Source: Alitta virens (Eukaryota; Annelida; Polychaeta; Phyllodocida; Nereididae). From it: a stretch of DNA of 64,000 bases. Numbering within the stretch: the stretch's first letter is position 1; each line of letters starts with the position of its first letter. The notes beneath the pieces are model-generated. The model was not told where the DNA came from and ran no database searches. It saw only the letters and a program-made list of their open reading frames with translations. Position numbers and translations under genes: made by a program. The DNA is taken from the NCBI GenBank assembly GCA_932294295.1, contig OW028580.1, forward strand, positions 24,724,975 through 24,788,974. Direction: 5' to 3'. Positions 59,887 through 64,000 of this stretch are shown one piece after another.

Positions 59887-62688
59887 CCTCATACAAAGGT
59901 CACCTTGCCATTTTTACCTAGCACCAAAAGTAACAATAATTATGTAAATATTGCTTTAAGACCACCTCAAAATGAGAACACCTCACAATTTAGATGCAAG
60001 TTTTCTGGACCCCTCTCTAGAGCTCTCTAGGCCAGCTAATCATAAGCATTTTAATTACCTCGTTTAATATTAAGACCACCTCACTATTAATATAATCAAG
60101 TCAAACGTTTTTACAAACGTTTGACTGTTTTTACTGTCACTGATGCTTTTTTATTGACTCAAATTAAATTTTATCTTAAGACCTGTTATTTTTCACAAGA
60201 GTGGGTCTAGTGGCGAAGTCCTTTTGTAAACACTCTAGATTTCATGCTGGAGGCACTGGCTCTATTTTCATTTCTTTCTAATTATTTTTACCCCTCAGGG
60301 TAAAAAGTTCAGAAGGGGTCACGAAACTTCTCTATTATACAGAGTGTTTATTCAAGCCTTTCCGGAATCTAGTGACACAGTCTTGAAGGCATTCCTGCTT
60401 GTCACTATTTCCTTTGAGCAACAGCTATAATCATGTAGGCTTCAATGAATTAATGTTCTTGCTATGCATATACTCCACATACATCAAGGGACTAAAAACA
60501 GTTATTTCGGGTGCAAATTGTTCATGAGTCGAGTTTTTGTATTCCGGTTTGTTTGCGAAAAAGTTTCCAAATTTTTTCTTCCACACAAAAAGTTTTTTTT
60601 AATCATATATTATTATCTTTTATCGTTAGGTTTTTATGCAGAGTTTCAGAAATATAAATCTATGTATAATTTATTTTTTAGGTCATCGGGGAAAATTCAA
60701 GAAACTTCCACAAGTAATTTTAATCTATTTATCAATTATCCAAGTTACTGTATCCTTAACAAACTATGGTAATGCAAAAGGAGGAAATTATTTATATCAT
60801 TGAGAATTTACCACTTTAAGATTGTTACAGGTTTTAGAAATTGTCCATCAATGAATATTTTGGGATCTTAAAGTCAAAAGGCACGAACTCCAAAATTTCA
60901 TTAAGCCTAGATATTAATACATGTGGTCTAACTATCAGATTTAATACTCCAGCTGTTCTGATATTTTACTCCCATAGTAATTATGAGGCTTTATTATATT
61001 TAGAATCTAATCAAGAAAAGCCGATTTCCTTGTTTTTCCAACCCAGTTAAATTCAGTAATTTTTGAACACATGGTGTGATGGAAAATGCTCGTAAACTCC
61101 CCAAAAATCAATTATTGATTTTTCTGGAAGGTTCTCTAGCGTGGACCCCACCATCACAACAAAACAGTTCGATCAATATTGTATTAGCACATTAAACATT
61201 TTTACAATTATATATGCCACTTGTTGTTGTATTTTAGTTCAACAAAAGCTTTTACAATTTAAAAAATAATAATTCAGAATCTAAAATGAAGAATTGCCGT
61301 CACTATGCTCAAATATTTCATGCTCGTTTTATTTAAAACAGTGCATAAATCTCATGTTGAACTCCAGACACAAAGGTGCAAGGGTTTACATAATAGCAAT
61401 TAATCATTTTCATATTAACATAAATTGATGTTAAATTTCAGCATGTAGAAATGCTCATGGCATGTTTTGATGAAAATCATGAATATTATCCTTACCATGC
61501 TTTTTACCAGGTTCCAAACTTAACTATGTTTTCATTGAATCTTGCATTACTCTGTATTGGTATGCCTATAATTTTCCAGATCATTCTATATAAGTAACTA
61601 CACAAAGACACGGTTTTCCAGCACCTTACATTCACTAATTTAAAGGTCTCAAATTCAACATAAACAGGCGTATTTTGTATGATACTCTATTGCATGACTG
61701 TCAATCACTAATTTACATTGCCTGGCCTGTAAACTGATTGGTAAAAAACAATTTTACAAAGAACAAGATCCAAACTTACCTGCTTGACAGCTACACTATA
61801 TAGTTCGCTTCTCTCGACTCGAGACCTGGTGGATGTCACAGTTTCCGCATGAGTGAAAATCACTCAGGTGAGACGGCCCAGCAGAGCTCCCTAGATATCA
61901 CGGATCAATCAATATTAGCACTGCATGGCTTGGGGAGCAGGCATTGGCTAGTTGCAACTCTGTTTGCATTGCATTGTTAGCATTGTACTTCAAGTAATAG
62001 GATATTGTGGGTTTAATTTGTTGGGCATAGAGCTGTACAGGTGTATATCTACTGTGAAGTTTCATAAAATATGGTCGACTCTAGTCAGCTGTAGTAACCT
62101 ATTCCTGGCTGTAACTGTAACTGGCTAATGCCTACTTCTACCTTATAGTCGGCTTACACCTATACTACCACCTTGGTAAAAAAATGAGAATAAATTTATC
62201 CAATATATCATAGATATGTATGTGCATATTGACATAGCATTTTTAATATGCATAACGCTCCACTTGTGCACCAAATGGTGCATGTACTTTTAGATCTGGC
62301 TTTGAGTAGCCAGCTATAGCCAGACAGTTCTGTTTAGTGGCAGGTAGCATTGTATAGCAAAAGCTGTCTAGCTTTTTCTAGGCTTGACAGGCCGTTTTTA
62401 ATGTAACTGTATGAAATTCGCTTAGGCTATAGGCCTAGCCCAATCAAGTAATTACGTTTGCGATTTAGCAATTTTTGTTAGACATAGTAGGCTAGTACTT
62501 CTTTGTAAATTGGATGTCAGTTTACCTTGAAACCTTTCAATAAGTTATACAAATTTGCAAAAAAAAAAAAAATTACAATGAATTTAAAAAATCTAAATAT
62601 TAACGACAAGATAACAACCCACAGTCTAGATATGACTTCAAAGTACATCAGAAGATATCAACGGACGGTTATATTTGTGGTAATTTTC

Positions 62689-62811
62689 ATTGCCAAAATG
62701 CATGCCAAACCACCAATTTTCAATAGGCCTACCATACAAACTATATGTACATTGCCAAAATGCATGCCAAACCACCAATTTTCAATAGGCCTACTATACA
62801 GCTATATGTAC
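62689..62811. repeat. Two-copy tandem repeat of about 62 bp
   Basis: CATTGCCAAAATGCATGCCA to CTATATGTA is present twice in direct succession with a few differences. Confidence 0.75.
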
Positions 62812-62889
62812 TCACATAAATTAACTGTGCATGCCAATACTTATTTTCTCCATACATTTATTTTTCCTAATTGTTATTTTAGAAAATGT

Positions 62890-63180
62890 GTCATGCGTTC
62901 CATGATTATAAGTAGAGATAACATTAACATAGACTTCGATGTCAGAGGCCAGACAATAAAATCCGAGACTATAAAACTTCTAGGAAATAACATAGACAAC
63001 AAGCTCAACTTCAACTACAATTTTTCAATATTAATCTGTCATTTCATCAAATTTTGTATAACACTTTCATCATAGGACAAGACAGAAAAGTCAGTCGAAA
63101 AACTTAATGAAAGAGCAATACGTCCGGTATATAATGATTATGAAAGTCTGTTTGATCTCAGTCTGTATGATCAAGGAAGT
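62890..63180 (+). pseudogene. LINE reverse transcriptase fragment
   Basis: The end of the ORF closing at 63075 reads VRGQTIKSETIKLLGNNIDN, a typical segment near the C-terminal end of non-LTR retrotransposon reverse transcriptases; a following frame gives EKLNERAIRPVYNDYESL, the next conserved segment. Frame change and missing surroundings mark it as a relic. Confidence 0.65.
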
Positions 63181-63204
63181 CCATGTCAAGAGGGTAAGAA
63201 CCAC

Positions 63205-63870
63205 TATGTTTAATCTCAGTGCTAAAGTCCAGTTCCTTCAGAGTTCCTTGAAAATGCGGTCGAACAAACGGCATTGAAACTCAAATTTTTTCAGAATCAT
63301 GCGGAATGACCTACTAATAACATATTAAGTGAAATTAGGTCAATCACTACTTTGATCTCAGTCTCAAGGTCCAGTTCCTTCAAAGTTCCTTAAAAATGAG
63401 GTCAAACGCCAAACGGTCGGCACGAAACTGGGTCAAATTGTTCAGAAAAATGCAGAATGACCTACTAATATCTGCTTTAGTATCAGAGTTTAAGTCCAGT
63501 TCCTTCACAGTTCCTTGAAAATGAGGTCAAATGGTCGGCATGGAAACAGAGTCAAATTTGTTCAAAATCATGCGGAATGAACTACTAATAACACTGCAAT
63601 TAGGTCAATCTCTGCTTTGATCTCAGTCTTAAAGTCCAGTTCATTCACAGTTCCTTGAAAATGAGGTCAAACTATTGGCACGAAACTGAGTCAAATTGTT
63701 CAGAATCATGCGGAATGACTTACTATTAACATATCAAGTGAAATTAGGTCAATATCTGCTTTGATCAGTCAGGGTTAGGGTTGGGGTTAGGGTCAGGGTC
63801 AGGGTTAAAGTCCAGTTTTTTCACAGTTCCTTCAGAGTTCCTTGAAAATGAGGTCAAACCATATGCGAAG
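63205..63870. repeat. Satellite-like tandem repeat, unit about 125-140 bp
   Basis: Units begin TAAAGTCCAGTTCCTTCA / CACAGTTCCTTGAAAATGAG, continue AGGTCAAAC...GGCACGAAACTG and TCATGCGGAATGACCTACTA, and restart near 63220, 63360, 63490, 63630 and 63800. Confidence 0.8.
63768..63806 (+). repeat. Interstitial telomere-like repeats (TTAGGG/GTCAGGG)
   Basis: CAGGGTTAGGGTTGGGGTTA then GGGTCAGGGTCAGGGTTA, inserted inside one unit of the surrounding satellite. Confidence 0.6.
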
Positions 63871-63894
63871 GACCTGAAAGAATGAATTGGGTTC

Positions 63895-64000
63895 TGCTGC
63901 TGTGAGACTACATGCCACATGCTGCTGTGAGACTACATGTCACATGCTGCTGTGAGACTACATGCCACATGCTGCTGTGAGACTACATGCCACATGCTGC
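63895..64000. repeat. 25-bp tandem repeat running off the window
   Basis: Unit CTGCTGTGAGACTACATGCC + ACATG, at least 4.2 nearly identical copies. Confidence 0.9.

Larger units (their letters stand above)
55974..61780. other. Presumed 5' intron of the GT32-like gene and flanking DNA
   Basis: Carries SINE copies 4 and 5. Apart from these and the 5' UTR exon at 55974-56108, only AT-rich sequence without recognisable genes was seen. Confidence 0.35.

Noticed and set aside
60464..61050. Two plus-strand ORFs of 102 and 69 aa
   Set aside because: AT-rich composition, no recognisable domain and no splice structure.
62527..63075. Single 182-aa protein
   Set aside because: Only the last 60 codons resemble anything (LINE reverse transcriptase); the front is AT-rich sequence and a tandem duplication.
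63205..64000. CRISPR-like array
   Set aside because: The repeats are contiguous satellite units without unique spacers, and the genome is eukaryotic.

Overview
The window is nuclear DNA of an invertebrate animal. Genes are split by short GT-AG introns, intergenic and intronic DNA is AT-rich and full of MITE-like hairpins, tRNA-derived SINEs and transposon relics, and a short stretch resembles the metazoan telomere repeat TTAGGG. A marine invertebrate (lophotrochozoan or invertebrate deuterostome) fits best; I cannot name the phylum from the sequence.

Five host genes can be assembled with matching exon phases. (1) About 924-5101 (+): the 3' part of a secreted-looking protein with Cys-rich N-terminal exons and a large LamG/ConA-like exon, using a 12-nt microexon. 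(2) 15436-23139 (+): a STELLO (DUF288)-type putative glycosyltransferase, 5' end not found. (3) 34936-39931 (+): a cytochrome P450 of 11-12 exons with normal K-helix and heme motifs but no acid-alcohol pair in the I-helix. (4) 43447-46223 (-): TMEM129, the ER-associated RING-type E3 ubiquitin ligase, four exons, 379 aa. (5) 48458-55973 (-): a 597-aa type II membrane protein with two GT32-like (DXD sugar-binding) domains in tandem, of which only the second keeps DXD. Genes 4 and 5 are codirectional; gene 3 converges on gene 4.

The best-defined mobile element is an internally deleted Polinton/Maverick at 6944-11279. It has terminal inverted repeats made of tandem units, a perfect 6-bp target-site duplication (TCTGGT), an integrase fragment joined directly to a protein-primed DNA polymerase fragment, and two unidentified ORFs. 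Other mobile DNA includes a decayed hAT transposase (about 25160-26243), LINE 3' fragments (53719-54075 and 62890-63180), at least five copies of one tRNA-derived SINE, a 1.34-kb inverted-repeat element packed with GACGTC, a 0.68-kb G/C-rich cruciform and several short hairpin MITEs.

The right end (63210-64000) is satellite-like: a roughly 125-140-bp tandem repeat, a TTAGGG-like patch, and a 25-bp tandem repeat running off the window. No rRNA gene, convincing functional tRNA gene or CRISPR array was seen. The rest is non-coding as far as can be read.
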